Positions 51,701 through 62,051 of a stretch of DNA of 64,000 nucleotides are shown piece after piece. Origin of the DNA: Rhodoferax sp. TH121 (GTDB taxonomy: Bacteria; Pseudomonadota; Gammaproteobacteria; Burkholderiales; Burkholderiaceae_C); assembly GCF_002251855.1 (NCBI RefSeq), contig NZ_NOXW01000019.1, positions 248,001 to 312,000 of the forward strand. Direction: 5' to 3'. Both the position numbers and the translations under genes were made by a program. The number at the start of each line of letters is the position of its first letter. The first letter of the stretch is position 1. The notes under the pieces were generated by a model. That model saw only the letters and a list, made by a program, of their open reading frames with translations, made no database searches and was not told the DNA's origin.

Positions 51701-52678
51701 TCAATTGCCGATGATGGTCAGCAGTTCTTCGCGGGTGCTCGGATCGGACATGTACTTGCCATACAGCGGCGACAGACGCCGGACCATGGGCGCGACGTCC
51801 TTCACACGGACGAACTGCACCCCCTGTTTGCCGGCCGTCTCGATGGCAGATGCCACACGCTTGTTCCACAGATCGCGCATGACCAATGCGGATTCAGCCC
51901 CAGCTTTTTGGAACGCCGCCTTGTCGGCCGGGCTCAGGCTGCTCCACAACTTGGTGGAGACGACCAGGGCTTCGGGCGAGATGACATGGTTGGTCACGTA
52001 CACCGATTTCGCAATCTTGTAGTGCCCCGTGGACTCAAACGAGGGCATGTTGTTCTCGGCGCAGTCCACTTCGCCCTTTTCCAGCGCGGAGAGTACGTCC
52101 TTGAAGGGCAGGGCCACGGGTGTGGCATCCATCAGCTTGACCATCTCCAGGTAAACCTCGGACTGCTGCACGCGGATGCGGGCGCCTGCCAGGTCTTTGA
52201 AACTGCCCACGCTGCGGCTGGCGCAATAGAAGGAGCGCGCGCCTCCGTCGTACCAACCCACCACCACAAAGCCCGCGGCCTGCAGCTTGGCCGCAAAGCG
52301 TTCGCCCAGCTTCCCGTCCAGGTGTTTGAACATGTGGGCGGAGTCGCTGAACAGGAAGGGCAGGTTCAGCGCTTTGAGGCCCGGCACCGCATCCGACAAG
52401 GGGCCGGAGCTGAACTCCGCCACATCGATGTCACCGGCCTTGAGCATTTGCACCGCCTTGGGCTGGTCGCCCAGGGTGGCGTTGGAGAAGATCTCGATTT
52501 GGTAGCGCCCACCAGTGCCTTGGGCCACCAGGCTGGCAAACCGTTTCATCGCCTCGGTGACGGGGTAGCCATCGGGGTGGATGTTCCAGGCGCGCAGCTT
52601 GGTTTGCGCGCCTGCGCTGGCACAGGCCAGGGCCAGCAGGCCCATGACGAACCAGCGGCTTACGGTGGGGGCTGCCAT
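51701..52678 (-). CDS. TRAP transporter substrate-binding protein DctP (second copy)
   Basis: This 325-residue periplasmic DctP has a signal peptide ending SAGAQ. The start at 52678 is 4 bp after garR. Family segments include PDGYPVTEAMKRFASLV, GDIDVAEFSSGPL and RVQQSEVYLEMVKLMDATP (the ligand-carboxylate Arg region). It has no DctQ/DctM of its own here; it may share the operon's DctQM or serve the adjacent chemoreceptor. Confidence 0.92.
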   Translation of the reverse strand: MAAPTVSRWFVMGLLALACASAGAQTKLRAWNIHPDGYPVTEAMKRFASLVAQGTGGRYQIEIFSNATLGDQPKAVQMLKAGDIDVAEFSSGPLSDAVPGLKALNLPFLFSDSAHMFKHLDGKLGERFAAKLQAAGFVVVGWYDGGARSFYCASRSVGSFKDLAGARIRVQQSEVYLEMVKLMDATPVALPFKDVLSALEKGEVDCAENNMPSFESTGHYKIAKSVYVTNHVISPEALVVSTKLWSSLSPADKAAFQKAGAESALVMRDLWNKRVASAIETAGKQGVQFVRVKDVAPMVRRLSPLYGKYMSDPSTREELLTIIGN

Positions 52679-52682
52679 GGCA

Positions 52683-53570
52683 TCAGGCCTTGGCGACTTC
52701 GTGGGCGCCCATGATTTCCAGGGCACGCACCAGGGCCGAGTGGTCCAAACCGGCCATGTCGTTGGCGGCACACACTTGCATGAGCTGTGCAGCACCGGCG
52801 GTTTGTGGCAGGGCCAAGCCCATGGCCTTGGCGCCGCTCAGGGCCAGGTTCAGGTCTTTCTGGTGCAGGCTGATGCGGAAGCCAGGGTTGAAGGTGCGTT
52901 TGACCATGCGCTCGCCATGCACTTCCAGAATGCGCGACGCGGCAAAACCGCCCATCAGGGCTTGGCGCACCTTGGCAGGGTCAGCGCCGGCCTTGCTGGC
53001 AAACAGCAGGGCTTCGCCCACGGCGGCAATGTTCAGCGCCACAATGATCTGGTTGGCCACTTTGGTGGTTTGGCCGTCGCCGTTGCCGCCCACCAGGGTG
53101 ATGTTCTTGCCCATGTGTTGCAGCAAGGGCAGCACGGTGTTGAATGTGGCTTCTTCGGCGCCCACCATGATGGTCAGGCTGGCGGCCTTGGCACCCACTT
53201 CGCCACCAGATACCGGGGCGTCCATGTACTGGCAGCCCAGCGCGTTGACCTTCTGGGCAAACACCTTGGTTTCCATCGGCGAGATGGAGCTCATGTCTAC
53301 CACTGTCTTGCCCGGCGTGAGTCCGGCGGCCACCCCGTTCTCTCCAAACAGCACGGCTTCTACATCTGGTGTGTCCGGCAACATCAGGAACACGATGTCA
53401 GCTTTCTGGGCTACTTCACGGGCACTGGCGCAGGCCTTTCCGCCGGCACGCAGCAGTTCTTCAGGGATGGCACTTTTGGTGTGCAGGTGTACGGTGTGGC
53501 CCGCAGCGATGAGGTGTCCGGCCATGGGTTTTCCCATGATGCCCAGTCCGATGAATCCAAGAGTTGTCAT
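52683..53570 (-). CDS. garR: Tartronate semialdehyde reductase GarR/GlxR
   Basis: This NAD(P)H enzyme reduces tartronate semialdehyde to glycerate, the last step of aldarate use. The 295-residue beta-hydroxyacid dehydrogenase shows GFIGLGIMGKPMAGHL, MLPDTPDVEAVLFGENGV, DMSSISPMETK, DAPVSGGEVGAK and catalytic-type Lys in KVANQIIVALNI. It is downstream of garL, the enzyme that produces its substrate. Confidence 0.93.
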   Translation of the reverse strand: MTTLGFIGLGIMGKPMAGHLIAAGHTVHLHTKSAIPEELLRAGGKACASAREVAQKADIVFLMLPDTPDVEAVLFGENGVAAGLTPGKTVVDMSSISPMETKVFAQKVNALGCQYMDAPVSGGEVGAKAASLTIMVGAEEATFNTVLPLLQHMGKNITLVGGNGDGQTTKVANQIIVALNIAAVGEALLFASKAGADPAKVRQALMGGFAASRILEVHGERMVKRTFNPGFRISLHQKDLNLALSGAKAMGLALPQTAGAAQLMQVCAANDMAGLDHSALVRALEIMGAHEVAKA

Positions 53571-53615
53571 AGCGTGTTTGTGTCAGAGAGTGATTGAAAA
53601 ATGAGGGGGCTGTCC

Positions 53616-54398
53616 TCAAGCCAGGTAGCGGTCACGCAGGGCTTGGGTGGCGTTGCGGAACACGCCCAAGTCGCTGCCTACGGCCACAAAGGTGGCGCCC
53701 ATGTCCATGTAGCGGCGGGCATCGGCCTCCACCGGCGCTAGGATTCCGGTGGGCTTGCCCTGGGCCTTGGCCTGGGCGAACACATGGGCAATGGCGGCCT
53801 GCACCTCGGGGTGCGCGGCATTGCCCAGGTGGCCGTAACCGGCCGCCAAGTCTGACGGGCCAACAAAAATGCAGTCCACTCCCGGCACGGCGGCAATCTC
53901 GCCACTGGCGGCCACGGCTTCGCGGCTTTCAATTTGCACGGCCACACACATGTGCTGGTTGGCTTCCTGGAAGTAGTTGGGCACCGAGCCATAGCGGTTG
54001 CTGCGCTGCGCCACCGACACGCCGCGCATGCCCTCGGGCGGGTAGCGGGTCGCGGACACGGCCTGGGCTGCCTCTTCGGCGTTTTGTACAAAGGGCACCA
54101 GGAAGTTGTAGAACCCCGCATCCAGCAGGCGCTTGATCTCGATGGGGTTGTTGCAGGTGGGGCGCACAAAGGGGGCGCTCACGCTGTCCTTGAGCGCCAT
54201 GAGCTGAGGCACAAAGGTCACCACATCGTTGGGCGAGTGTTCGCCATCCAACAAGATCCAGTCAAAGCCCGCCACACCCAGCACTTCGGCGGTGATGGGG
54301 CTGGCCAGGGATGCCCAGCAGCCAATCAGGCGCTTGCCGGCCAGCAGGTCCTTCTTGAACTGGTTGGGAAAAGGGCGGTAAGGGGTAGGGTAGGTCAT
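53616..54398 (-). CDS. garL: 5-keto-4-deoxy-D-glucarate aldolase GarL
   Basis: This is a class II HpcH/HpaI aldolase of 260 residues that splits 5-keto-4-deoxyglucarate (or the 2-keto isomer) to pyruvate and tartronate semialdehyde. Motifs include [50 protein letters not shown] and [11 protein letters not shown]. The start at 54398 is chosen because an upstream extension has no homology. Confidence 0.94.
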   Translation of the reverse strand: MTYPTPYRPFPNQFKKDLLAGKRLIGCWASLASPITAEVLGVAGFDWILLDGEHSPNDVVTFVPQLMALKDSVSAPFVRPTCNNPIEIKRLLDAGFYNFLVPFVQNAEEAAQAVSATRYPPEGMRGVSVAQRSNRYGSVPNYFQEANQHMCVAVQIESREAVAASGEIAAVPGVDCIFVGPSDLAAGYGHLGNAAHPEVQAAIAHVFAQAKAQGKPTGILAPVEADARRYMDMGATFVAVGSDLGVFRNATQALRDRYLA

Positions 54399-54439
54399 GG
54401 CAATACCTTCAGGAAATCGGGTTGTTCTTGTAGGGGCGG

Positions 54440-56059
54440 TCAGGTGATTGGGGCGGGGTTGAACAGCACCAGCGCGTTGTGCAGCTTCCATTGCTCAGCC
54501 CAGGTTTTTTTTCGGCCGCTGGCCACGTCCAGCATCAGGCGGAACAGCTCCCAGCCCAGGTCTTCAATGCTGGCTTCGCCATCCGCAATACGGCCGGCGT
54601 TCACGTCCATCAGGTCGTGCCAGCGACGGGCCAGGTCGGTGCGGGTGGCCACCTTGATCACAGGGCACTCGGCCAGGCCGTACGGCGTACCGCGGCCGGT
54701 GGTGAACACATGCAGGTTCATGCCCGCGGCGAGCTGTAGCGTGCCGCAGATGAAGTCGCTGGCGGGGGTGGCAGCGTAGTGCAGGCCCTTGTGCTGTAGC
54801 TTCTCACCCGGGGACAGCACGCCGCTGATGGGCGCGGTGCCGGATTTGATGATGGAGCCCATGGCCTTTTCAACAATATTCGACAGACCGCCGGCCTTGT
54901 TGCCGGGTGTGGTGTTGGCGCTGCGGTCGGCCTGGCCACGGCCCAGGTAGGCGTCGTACCAGGCCATCTCGCGGGCCATGGCATCGGCAATCTCGGGGGT
55001 GGTGGCGCGGGCCGTCATTTGGTCCACCGCGTCGCGTACTTCGGTGGTCTCCGAGAACATCACCGTGGCCCCGGCGCGCACCAGCAGGTCGGTGCAAAAG
55101 CCCACGGCGGGGTTGGCCGTCACACCAGAGAAGGCATCGCTGCCGCCGCACTGCACGCCCACCACCAGCTCGCTGGCAGGCACAGTTACGCGCTGGCGGG
55201 CGTTCAGGCGTTCGAGGTGGGGCACGGCAGATTCCAGCACCGAGTCGATCATGCTCATGAAGCCCACATGCTTCTCGGCCTGCAGGCACACCACATCGAG
55301 CGCAGGTTCTTTTTTTGCGTCAAATTGGCCTGTAGACCCCGTATCCACTGCGCCAGCAGCTACTGGTTTGATAGCAATACCCCCGGCGGGGAATAGGCGA
55401 TCGGGTTGCAACTTCTCGCAGCCCAAGCTCACCACCATCACTTCGCCGCCAAAGTTGGGATTCTTGGAGATGTTGCGCAGCGTGCGGATGGGGATGATGG
55501 CGTCGGGGGCGTCGATGGCCACACCGCAGCCATAGCTGTGTTCCAGGCCAATCACGTCGTCCACATTCGGGTAGCGTGGCAGCAGCTGCTCCTTGATGCG
55601 CTGCACCGCAAAGTCCACCACACCCGCCACACACTGCACCGTGGTGGTGATGGCCAGGATGTTGCGCGTGCCTACCGAGCCATCGGCGTTGCGGTAGCCC
55701 TCGAAGGTGTAACCCTCCAGTGGCTCGGCATTCCAGGCGCCTGCGGTTGAACGGGGCAGGTCCGCCAAGGAGCGGGCTGCGGGCATGTGCAACATGCGTT
55801 CGTGCACCCAGGCGCCCGCGGGAATGTCTTGCAGTGCGTAGCCAATGGGCACGTTGTAGCGCAGCACGGCTGCGTCTTTGGCAATCGGCACCAAGGCCAC
55901 CTTGTGGCCTTGCGGCACTCGGTCCACCAGCGTCAAACCGCTGGGCAACACAGTTCCGGCAGGCAGGCCGCCATCGTTGGCAACAATCGCCACGTTGTCG
56001 GCCGCATGCATGCGGATGGTAAGCGGTGGGCGTGGGTTGGGGGCAGACATGGCGTTCAA
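54440..56059 (-). CDS. garD: Galactarate dehydratase GarD (UxaA family)
   Basis: GarD removes water from galactarate to give 5-keto-4-deoxyglucarate. The 539-residue protein has the N-terminal SAF-like domain ([18 protein letters not shown]), then [28 protein letters not shown] and [16 protein letters not shown]. It overlaps the upstream gudD-like gene by 4 bp; a start at 56050 is also possible. A family 1 repeat is translated in frame at residues about 226-247. Confidence 0.93.
   Translation of the reverse strand: MNAMSAPNPRPPLTIRMHAADNVAIVANDGGLPAGTVLPSGLTLVDRVPQGHKVALVPIAKDAAVLRYNVPIGYALQDIPAGAWVHERMLHMPAARSLADLPRSTAGAWNAEPLEGYTFEGYRNADGSVGTRNILAITTTVQCVAGVVDFAVQRIKEQLLPRYPNVDDVIGLEHSYGCGVAIDAPDAIIPIRTLRNISKNPNFGGEVMVVSLGCEKLQPDRLFPAGGIAIKPVAAGAVDTGSTGQFDAKKEPALDVVCLQAEKHVGFMSMIDSVLESAVPHLERLNARQRVTVPASELVVGVQCGGSDAFSGVTANPAVGFCTDLLVRAGATVMFSETTEVRDAVDQMTARATTPEIADAMAREMAWYDAYLGRGQADRSANTTPGNKAGGLSNIVEKAMGSIIKSGTAPISGVLSPGEKLQHKGLHYAATPASDFICGTLQLAAGMNLHVFTTGRGTPYGLAECPVIKVATRTDLARRWHDLMDVNAGRIADGEASIEDLGWELFRLMLDVASGRKKTWAEQWKLHNALVLFNPAPIT
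55317..55380 (+). repeat. Dispersed repeat family 1, in-frame copy in garD
   Basis: GTCAAATTGGCCTGTAGACC, then CCGTATCCACTGCGCCAGCA and GCTACTGGTTTGATAGCAAT, is nearly collinear with the intergenic copy at 11050 and with the reverse complement of the puuD copy. Within garD (opposite strand) it encodes [20 protein letters not shown]. Confidence 0.9.
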
Positions 56060-57321
56060 AACCTAGGTTTGATCTGTGTCCACTCGGGGCGGTAGCGCTG
56101 CATCTGGGCCACGTCGTTGCGGGTGCGGATGCGGCAGACCTTGAACGCCTCGTGCAGCTCGGCCAGCTTGTCCTGGTCCAGCTCCACGCCTAGGCCGGGC
56201 TTGTCGGTCAGGTGCACACAGCCGCCCACAATCGGCACCTTGCCGCCCACCAACACCTCGTCGCTCTGCCAGGGGTAGTGGGTGTCGCAGGCATAGCTCA
56301 GGTGTTGCACCGAGGCGGCCAAATGCGTCATCGCCATGAGGCTGATGCCCAGGTGGGAGTTGGAATGCATGGACAGACCCAGGCCAAAGGTTTGGCAAGT
56401 TTGTGCCAAGGCCTGCGTGGCACGCAGACCGCCCCAAAAATGGTGGTCGCTCAGCAAAATTTGCACGGCATTGAGTTCAATGCTGCGTTTCAGCTCCGCC
56501 CAGTTGGTGATGACCATATTGCTGGCCAGGGGCATGCCGGTCGCCTTGTGCAGCGCGGCCATGCCTTCCAGCGTGGGCGTGGGGTCTTCGTAATACTCCA
56601 GGCTGCCGCGCAGCTTGTCGGCCACTTTGAGGCTGGTGGCCATGCTCCAGTTGCTATTGGGGTCGATGCGCAGGGGCTGGTTGGGGAAGGCCGCCTTGAG
56701 TGCCAGAATCGCGTCCGCCTCTTGCATGGGGTCGAACACACCGGCCTTGAGCTTGATGCTCTCGAACCCATACTGACCAATCATCTGGCGCGCCTGCTGA
56801 ACAATTTGTTCCGCATTGATGGCTTCGCCATAGGGATCAGGGGCGTACTCGGGGTCTACCGAGGCATCCCATTTGTAAAACAGGTAGGCCGAATACGACA
56901 CTTTGTCGCGCACGGCGCCACCCAGCAGCTCCACCAAGGGGATGCCAAGGGTACGCGCCTGCAGGTCCATAAAGGCCACCTCAAACGCCGAGAACGCGCT
57001 GGTCACCAGGTTGCTCGCCAGTGAGCCGGGTGCAAGCTCCATTTCCACATGGCCGGTGGAGACTTGGGGCGCCAAGGCCTTGAGCCGTGCCAGCATGCCA
57101 TTGAGGTCAAAGGCCGACATGCCGACCAGGTGAGGTGCCGCACGGGTCAGCAGGCCCAGCACCGGCGCGTCGCCATAGGTTTCACCCAATCCCACCATGC
57201 CATTCGCCCCCACCACCTCGATGATGGATCGCAGGCCAAAGGGTTCGTGCACCCCCGCCGCGTTGAGCAAAGCGGGGTCTTTGATGGCGATCGGAGTGAC
57301 CCGAACTGCAGTGATCTTCAT
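56056..57321 (-). CDS. Glucarate dehydratase-family enolase-superfamily enzyme
   Basis: This 421-residue enolase-superfamily enzyme resembles glucarate dehydratases from actinobacteria and comamonads. Features include [20 protein letters not shown], the KLKAG catalytic-type lysine motif, metal ligands in RIDPNSNWS and YYEDP, and [12 protein letters not shown] for the His/Asp base. It is clearly different from the E. coli-type GudD at 62905. It probably dehydrates glucarate or a related aldarate; exact substrate specificity is uncertain. Confidence 0.9.
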   Translation of the reverse strand: MKITAVRVTPIAIKDPALLNAAGVHEPFGLRSIIEVVGANGMVGLGETYGDAPVLGLLTRAAPHLVGMSAFDLNGMLARLKALAPQVSTGHVEMELAPGSLASNLVTSAFSAFEVAFMDLQARTLGIPLVELLGGAVRDKVSYSAYLFYKWDASVDPEYAPDPYGEAINAEQIVQQARQMIGQYGFESIKLKAGVFDPMQEADAILALKAAFPNQPLRIDPNSNWSMATSLKVADKLRGSLEYYEDPTPTLEGMAALHKATGMPLASNMVITNWAELKRSIELNAVQILLSDHHFWGGLRATQALAQTCQTFGLGLSMHSNSHLGISLMAMTHLAASVQHLSYACDTHYPWQSDEVLVGGKVPIVGGCVHLTDKPGLGVELDQDKLAELHEAFKVCRIRTRNDVAQMQRYRPEWTQIKPRF

Positions 57322-57327
57322 GTCGGT

Positions 57328-58611
57328 TTACTTCAGCAACATGCCAGGCAGCCACAGGGACAGCGCAGGGATATAGGTCACGGCCATGAGCACCAGCAGC
57401 AAGGCACCGAAGAAGGGGAACAGGGCCTTCACCACTTTTTCAATCGGCAGCTTGGCGACCGCTGCACCAACGAATAGCACGCCACCCACGGGTGGGGTGA
57501 TCAGGCCCATGCCCAGGTTCACCATCATGATCATGCCGAAGTGCACGGGATCCACGCCCATGGTCTTGACGATGGGTAGCAGGATGGGCGTCATGATCAG
57601 GATCAGCGGCGCCATGTCCATCAGCGTGCCCAGCACCAGCAGCAAGATGTTGATCATCAGCAGGACGGTGTACTTGTTGTCCGAGATGCTGGTGAACAGA
57701 CCTGTGATCAGGGTGGGGATCTGCATCAGCGTCATGATGTAGCCGAAGCTGGCGGCAAAGCCGATCAGGATCATCACAATCGCCAGCGTCTTCACCGTGC
57801 GGTGCACCAGCTTGGGCAGCTCGGTCCATTTGTAGTCACGGTAGATAAACATCGTGACGAAGAAGGCCCACAGCACTGCGATGGCGGCAGATTCGGTCGC
57901 CGTGAACACGCCCGACAAAATGCCGCCCAGAATGATCACCATGGTCATCAAGCCCCACAGCGCGTCCACGCAGATGCGCAGCGCCTCCTTCATGGGGATG
58001 CTGCGGCCCTTGGGGAAGTTCTGCTTTTTTGCAATGAACAGGCACATGACGGCCAGCGTCAGGCCCAGTAACAGGCCGGGTAGCACGCCTGCTAGGAACA
58101 AGGCCGCAATCGACACCGAACCACCCGCTGCCAGCGAATAAATCACCGCGTTATGGCTGGGCGGGATCAGGATGGCTTGCACCGAACCGCTCACCGTCAC
58201 CGCAGTGGCAAAGTCACGCGGGTAGCCTTTTTTCTCCATCTCCGGAATCAGCACCGAGCCGATGGAGGCCGTGTCGGCCATGGACGAACCCGAGATGGCA
58301 CCAAAGAAGGTGGAGGCCAAGATGTTGACCAGCGAAAGACCGCCGCGCACAAAACCCACCAGCACTTCGGCAAACGCCACCAGCCGGCGTGACATGCCGC
58401 CTTCGGCCATGATGGCGCCGGCCAGCACGAAGAAGGGAATGGCCAGCAAAGAGAACTTGTTCACACCCCCTGCGATGGCAATCATCACAGCGTCGTAGGG
58501 CAGCTCAATCCACCAGGCACCAATCAGGGCCGACAGGCCCAGGGCATACGCCACGGGCATGCCAATAATCATGAGGACCAGAAACGATCCCAGCAGTACA
58601 AACGCGTCCAT
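57328..58611 (-). CDS. TRAP transporter large permease DctM
   Basis: This is the large membrane subunit of a TRAP uptake system, 427 residues and about 12 TM helices. Typical DctM segments are FVLAGAIMAEGGMSRRLVAF, FGAISGSSMADTASIGSVLI and PPVGGVLFVGAAVAKL. It overlaps dctQ by one base. The encoding operon suggests uronate or aldarate uptake powered by a sodium gradient. Confidence 0.96.
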   Translation of the reverse strand: MDAFVLLGSFLVLMIIGMPVAYALGLSALIGAWWIELPYDAVMIAIAGGVNKFSLLAIPFFVLAGAIMAEGGMSRRLVAFAEVLVGFVRGGLSLVNILASTFFGAISGSSMADTASIGSVLIPEMEKKGYPRDFATAVTVSGSVQAILIPPSHNAVIYSLAAGGSVSIAALFLAGVLPGLLLGLTLAVMCLFIAKKQNFPKGRSIPMKEALRICVDALWGLMTMVIILGGILSGVFTATESAAIAVLWAFFVTMFIYRDYKWTELPKLVHRTVKTLAIVMILIGFAASFGYIMTLMQIPTLITGLFTSISDNKYTVLLMINILLLVLGTLMDMAPLILIMTPILLPIVKTMGVDPVHFGMIMMVNLGMGLITPPVGGVLFVGAAVAKLPIEKVVKALFPFFGALLLVLMAVTYIPALSLWLPGMLLK

Positions 58612-59138
58612 CAGATGGCCTCCGGTTCATTCACAGCGTGGTCAAAGGTCACGATGGCACGTGCGTGCTGCGAGCCGAACGCCAGGTGTTCGGCAATAAA
58701 AATGAAAGTAATGATTCCGCCCAAGGGGACGGGCAGGTAGGTGGCACCCACTGGCATCCATGGGATTTCGCCAATGTTTTGGCCCCAGGTCTCGATGCAC
58801 AGCTTGGAGCCGTAAAACGCCATGAACAAGGCCACCACGACCATCAAGGCGTGTACTACATAGGCAGTTATTTGACGAACTGAACGTGGCAGGCGATCTG
58901 TCACCATGGCCACGGCAATGTGGGCGCCTGCCCGGTATGCGGCGGCTGCACCCAAAAAGGTAAACACCACCATCAGCAAAATGGAGATGGGCTCAGGCCA
59001 CTGAGAGCCCGTGCCGAGGACGTAGCGGGCGAAGATGCCCCAAGGAATGATCAGGGACATCAGGAAGATCGAACCTCCGGACAGCCAGATACAGGCGGAG
59101 TAGAGCGCATCGCTCCAACGCAATAGTGTGTTTTTCAT
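58611..59138 (-). CDS. TRAP transporter small permease DctQ
   Basis: This is the small membrane subunit of the TRAP transporter, 175 residues, four TM helices. Characteristic parts include LRWSDALYSACIWLSGGSIF, GIFARYVLGTGSQWPEPI and GQNIGEIPWMPVGATYLPVP. The ATG at 59138 gives a family-like N-terminus. It bridges DctP and DctM. Confidence 0.94.
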   Translation of the reverse strand: MKNTLLRWSDALYSACIWLSGGSIFLMSLIIPWGIFARYVLGTGSQWPEPISILLMVVFTFLGAAAAYRAGAHIAVAMVTDRLPRSVRQITAYVVHALMVVVALFMAFYGSKLCIETWGQNIGEIPWMPVGATYLPVPLGGIITFIFIAEHLAFGSQHARAIVTFDHAVNEPEAI

Positions 59139-59203
59139 GGGATTCCAGAAGGCAGGGCCAAGGGTGCCCGGCTCAGCGGGCACCCCATCCAAAGCGATTG
59201 GAT

Positions 59204-60187
59204 TTACTTGGTGGCGGCGATGCGTTGCATCAGGTCGGTAAATTTGGCGCCGTACTTGGCACGCACGGGTGCTGTGGCGTCAAAGAACAACTTTTGGTCC
59301 ACAGGCACAAATTCCACACCTGCGGCCTTCAGCTTGGCAGAGTAATCTGCCACGCTCTTGTCCCACAGTGTGCGCTGTTCCATCTGGGCTTCGCGGGCCA
59401 GCTTTTTCACCAGAGTCTTGTCGTCGGCGGACAGCTTGTCCCATGCCACTTTGGACATCACCAGCAGCTCGGGAATGATCAGGTGGTTGGTCTGGGCGTA
59501 GTACTTGGTGCCCGTGGTGTAGTGGTTGCTGGTGAACATGCTGGGCGGGTTGTTTTCCGCACCGTCAATCACACCCGTTTGCAGTGCGCTGAACACTTCA
59601 CCGTAGGCCATGGAGATACCGTTGCCGCCCATGGCATTCATGGTGTCCACAAAGAGGGGGTTGCCCATCATGCGCACTTTGACGCCCTTGAGGTCAGCCG
59701 GAGTCTTGACCAGCTTCTTGGTGTACAGGCTGCGTGCGCCGCCGTCCATCCAGCCCAGGCCCACCAGGCGTGCAGGGCTGGCGGTCACTTTGTCCAGCAG
59801 TTCGGCGCCGATGGGGCCGTCAATCACAGCGCGCATGTGGGCGATGTCGCGGAACACAAAGGGCATGTTGAACACGTCCACATCGGGCACCACGGGGCCG
59901 ACCACACCCAGCGAGATACGCACGATCTGGATCGCGCCGATCTGGGCTTGTTCTACGGCTTCTTTTTCCTGGCCCAGTACGGCGCCGGGGAACATTTGCA
60001 TCTTGATGCGGCCATTGGTGGCAGCTTCCAGTTTCTTGCCCATGCTTTCCACGGCCACCACAGTGGGGTAGCCGGCGGGGTGGGTATCCGTGGCCTTGAG
60101 CACGATGTTCTGGGCCTGCGCGCCCAGGGTGCTGCACAGCGCTACGGCAGCGATGGCTGAAGCCACAAAAGTTCTACGGAATGTCAT
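59204..60187 (-). CDS. TRAP transporter substrate-binding protein DctP (first copy)
   Basis: This 327-residue binding protein has a signal peptide ending LGAQAQ. It shows TDTHPAGYPTVVAVESMGKK, FVFRDIAHMRAVIDG and GVKVRMMGNPLFVDTMNAMG, the ligand-arginine region of DctP. It is the receptor for the adjacent DctQM. A uronate or aldarate ligand is inferred from udh, gud and gar neighbours. Confidence 0.95.
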   Translation of the reverse strand: MTFRRTFVASAIAAVALCSTLGAQAQNIVLKATDTHPAGYPTVVAVESMGKKLEAATNGRIKMQMFPGAVLGQEKEAVEQAQIGAIQIVRISLGVVGPVVPDVDVFNMPFVFRDIAHMRAVIDGPIGAELLDKVTASPARLVGLGWMDGGARSLYTKKLVKTPADLKGVKVRMMGNPLFVDTMNAMGGNGISMAYGEVFSALQTGVIDGAENNPPSMFTSNHYTTGTKYYAQTNHLIIPELLVMSKVAWDKLSADDKTLVKKLAREAQMEQRTLWDKSVADYSAKLKAAGVEFVPVDQKLFFDATAPVRAKYGAKFTDLMQRIAATK

Positions 60188-60228
60188 GCTTGTCTCCTCT
60201 ATGGGATGGTTGGTGGAAAGAACGAAAA

Positions 60229-61131
60229 CTAACGAACGGGAAACTGGGTAAACAGGGGCTCTGGTCGGCCTTGCACGCCGGGCTCCAACACCAGCACGGC
60301 GCCGTCCAGCGTGGCATCAAAGCCGGGTGCGGGTGTGGCGGGCTGGATGGATGTGACAAACAGGTGGCGCAGTTCGGGCCCGCCAAAGGCACACATGGCA
60401 GGTTTGCTCACAGGTACGGCAATCGACTGCAGCAGCACGCCGGCAGGGCTGAATCGGTGCACCTGGCCCGCGTCGTTGCCACAGATCCAGTAGCAGCCCT
60501 CAGCGTCCACGGCGGCGCCATCGGGGCGGCCGGGCAGGGGCTGCATGTCCACCCACGCGGTTTGTGGGCCCCAGGTGCCGGTGGCGGCGTCAAACGTGTG
60601 TTTCCAGATTTTTTGTACGCTGGGGTGCGAGTCTGAGAGGTAGGCGGTGGTGCCATCGGGGCTGAAGGCCATGCCGTTGGGCGTGATGTAACCGCTGAGC
60701 ACCGGGCCGCGCAGGCCCTGGGTGTCGAGGCAGTAAATGCCACCGGCAGCACTGGCCAGCGACATGTCGCGCACCATGGTGCTGATCCAGAAGCGGCCTT
60801 GCGCGTCGCAGCGGCCGTCGTTGAAGCGCATGCCGGGCTGCGGGTGGCTGATGGTGGCCAGGCATTTCACCCGGGCCATGGGCGGGTCTTGCAACTCCAC
60901 CTCAAAAATGCCGCTTTCCATGGCTGCAATCACGGTGCCACGGTTGCTCAGCGCAATACAACCCACCCGCTCGGCCAGGGCCCAACTGTGCTGTGCACGG
61001 CTAGCCCAATCCAGGCGGTGAATGCGCTGGCTTTCGATATCAACCCAATACAAGGCTTGTGTGGCGACCGACCACACGGGGGATTCGCCCACGCGGTCGC
61101 GGGCACTGCTGATGGGGAATAAGCTGGGCAT
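60229..61131 (-). CDS. SMP-30/gluconolactonase-family lactonase
   Basis: This six-bladed propeller lactonase (300 residues) has metal-site residues in GESPVW, NDGRCDAQGRFWISTM and FSPDGTTAYLSDSHP. In this pathway it would open the aldarolactone made by uronate dehydrogenase to glucarate or galactarate. It lies 8 bp after udh, consistent with that role. It is not secreted. Confidence 0.93.
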   Translation of the reverse strand: MPSLFPISSARDRVGESPVWSVATQALYWVDIESQRIHRLDWASRAQHSWALAERVGCIALSNRGTVIAAMESGIFEVELQDPPMARVKCLATISHPQPGMRFNDGRCDAQGRFWISTMVRDMSLASAAGGIYCLDTQGLRGPVLSGYITPNGMAFSPDGTTAYLSDSHPSVQKIWKHTFDAATGTWGPQTAWVDMQPLPGRPDGAAVDAEGCYWICGNDAGQVHRFSPAGVLLQSIAVPVSKPAMCAFGGPELRHLFVTSIQPATPAPGFDATLDGAVLVLEPGVQGRPEPLFTQFPVR

Positions 61132-61139
61132 CGGGTGCC

Positions 61140-61967
61140 TTACTTGCCAGCCTTGTGGGCGGTCATGGGCTCGCCCTGGAACAGGAAGCCACCGCCCTGG
61201 TAAATCGCGGCCGGATCGGTGATGTCGGGCTGCGGTGTGCGGGCATAGACCGCTTCACGGAACGGGTCTGAGCTGTCTTGCGGCACATAACCCACATGGC
61301 GGGCGGCGCTGTTGTCGTACCAAGTGACAGCGTTGTCGGACATGCCGAAGATGGGCGTATGGCCCAGGATGGGCGTAGTCAGGCAGGCAGTCACCAGGCG
61401 GTGCAAATCATCAAAGCTCAGCCAGCTCGCCAGCATGCGGCGGTCTTTGGGCTCGGCAAAGCTGGAGCCAATGCGCACGCAGGCGGTCTCAATGCCGTAG
61501 CGGTCGTAATACATGCGCGAGAGGTCTTCGCCAAAGGCCTTGCTCACGCCGTACAGGCTGTCGGGCCGGGCAGGGTGGTTCAGCGTGATGGTTTCGCTCT
61601 GCTTGTAGAAGCCGGTCACGTGGTTGGAGCTGGCAAACACCACACGCTTCACGCCAAACTTGCGCGCGGCTTCGTAGAGGTTGTAAACGCCCAGGATATT
61701 GGCCTGCAGGATGGGCTCGAAAGCCGCTTCCACCGAGATGCCACCAAAGTGCACGATGGCCTGGCAGCCTTGCACCATGGCGTCTACGGCGGCAGCATCG
61801 GCCAGGTCGGCCAGCACCACTTCTTCGCCAGCGCGGGCAGGTCCAAAATCGGCGCGATCGGAGAGGCGCAGCACCTCGCAATTGGCCTTGAGGCGGTCCC
61901 GCATGGCCGTGCCCAAACCGCCGGCGGCACCGGTCATCAGCAAAGTGTGGTGTACTTTGATCGTCAT
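61140..61967 (-). CDS. udh: Uronate dehydrogenase Udh
   Basis: Udh oxidises D-glucuronate and D-galacturonate with NAD to aldarolactones. The 275-residue SDR-extended enzyme shows LMTGAAGGLGTAM, the catalytic YGVSKAFGE (Tyr-x3-Lys), ASSNHVTGFY and RIGSSFAEPKDRRML. These match known uronate dehydrogenases. It is first in the minus-strand aldarate operon, right behind the proposed operators at 61972-62002. Confidence 0.93.
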   Translation of the reverse strand: MTIKVHHTLLMTGAAGGLGTAMRDRLKANCEVLRLSDRADFGPARAGEEVVLADLADAAAVDAMVQGCQAIVHFGGISVEAAFEPILQANILGVYNLYEAARKFGVKRVVFASSNHVTGFYKQSETITLNHPARPDSLYGVSKAFGEDLSRMYYDRYGIETACVRIGSSFAEPKDRRMLASWLSFDDLHRLVTACLTTPILGHTPIFGMSDNAVTWYDNSAARHVGYVPQDSSDPFREAVYARTPQPDITDPAAIYQGGGFLFQGEPMTAHKAGK

Positions 61968-61971
61968 GAAA

Positions 61972-62002
61972 TGTATGCTGTCTTGTCAGTTGTATGTTGT
62001 CT
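61972..62002 (+). promoter_or_regulatory. Tandem candidate GntR operators between udh and gntR
   Basis: TGTATGCTGTCT (61972-61983) and TGTATGTTGTCT (61991-62002) are 19 bp apart, close to two DNA turns. They lie 5-35 bp before udh and 50-80 bp before the divergent GntR gene. A third copy lies at 62833. Confidence 0.65.
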
Positions 62003-62051
62003 GATGTGTTAAATTGTCAACACCTGTTCCAACCGAGTCAAGGGCTTTTCC

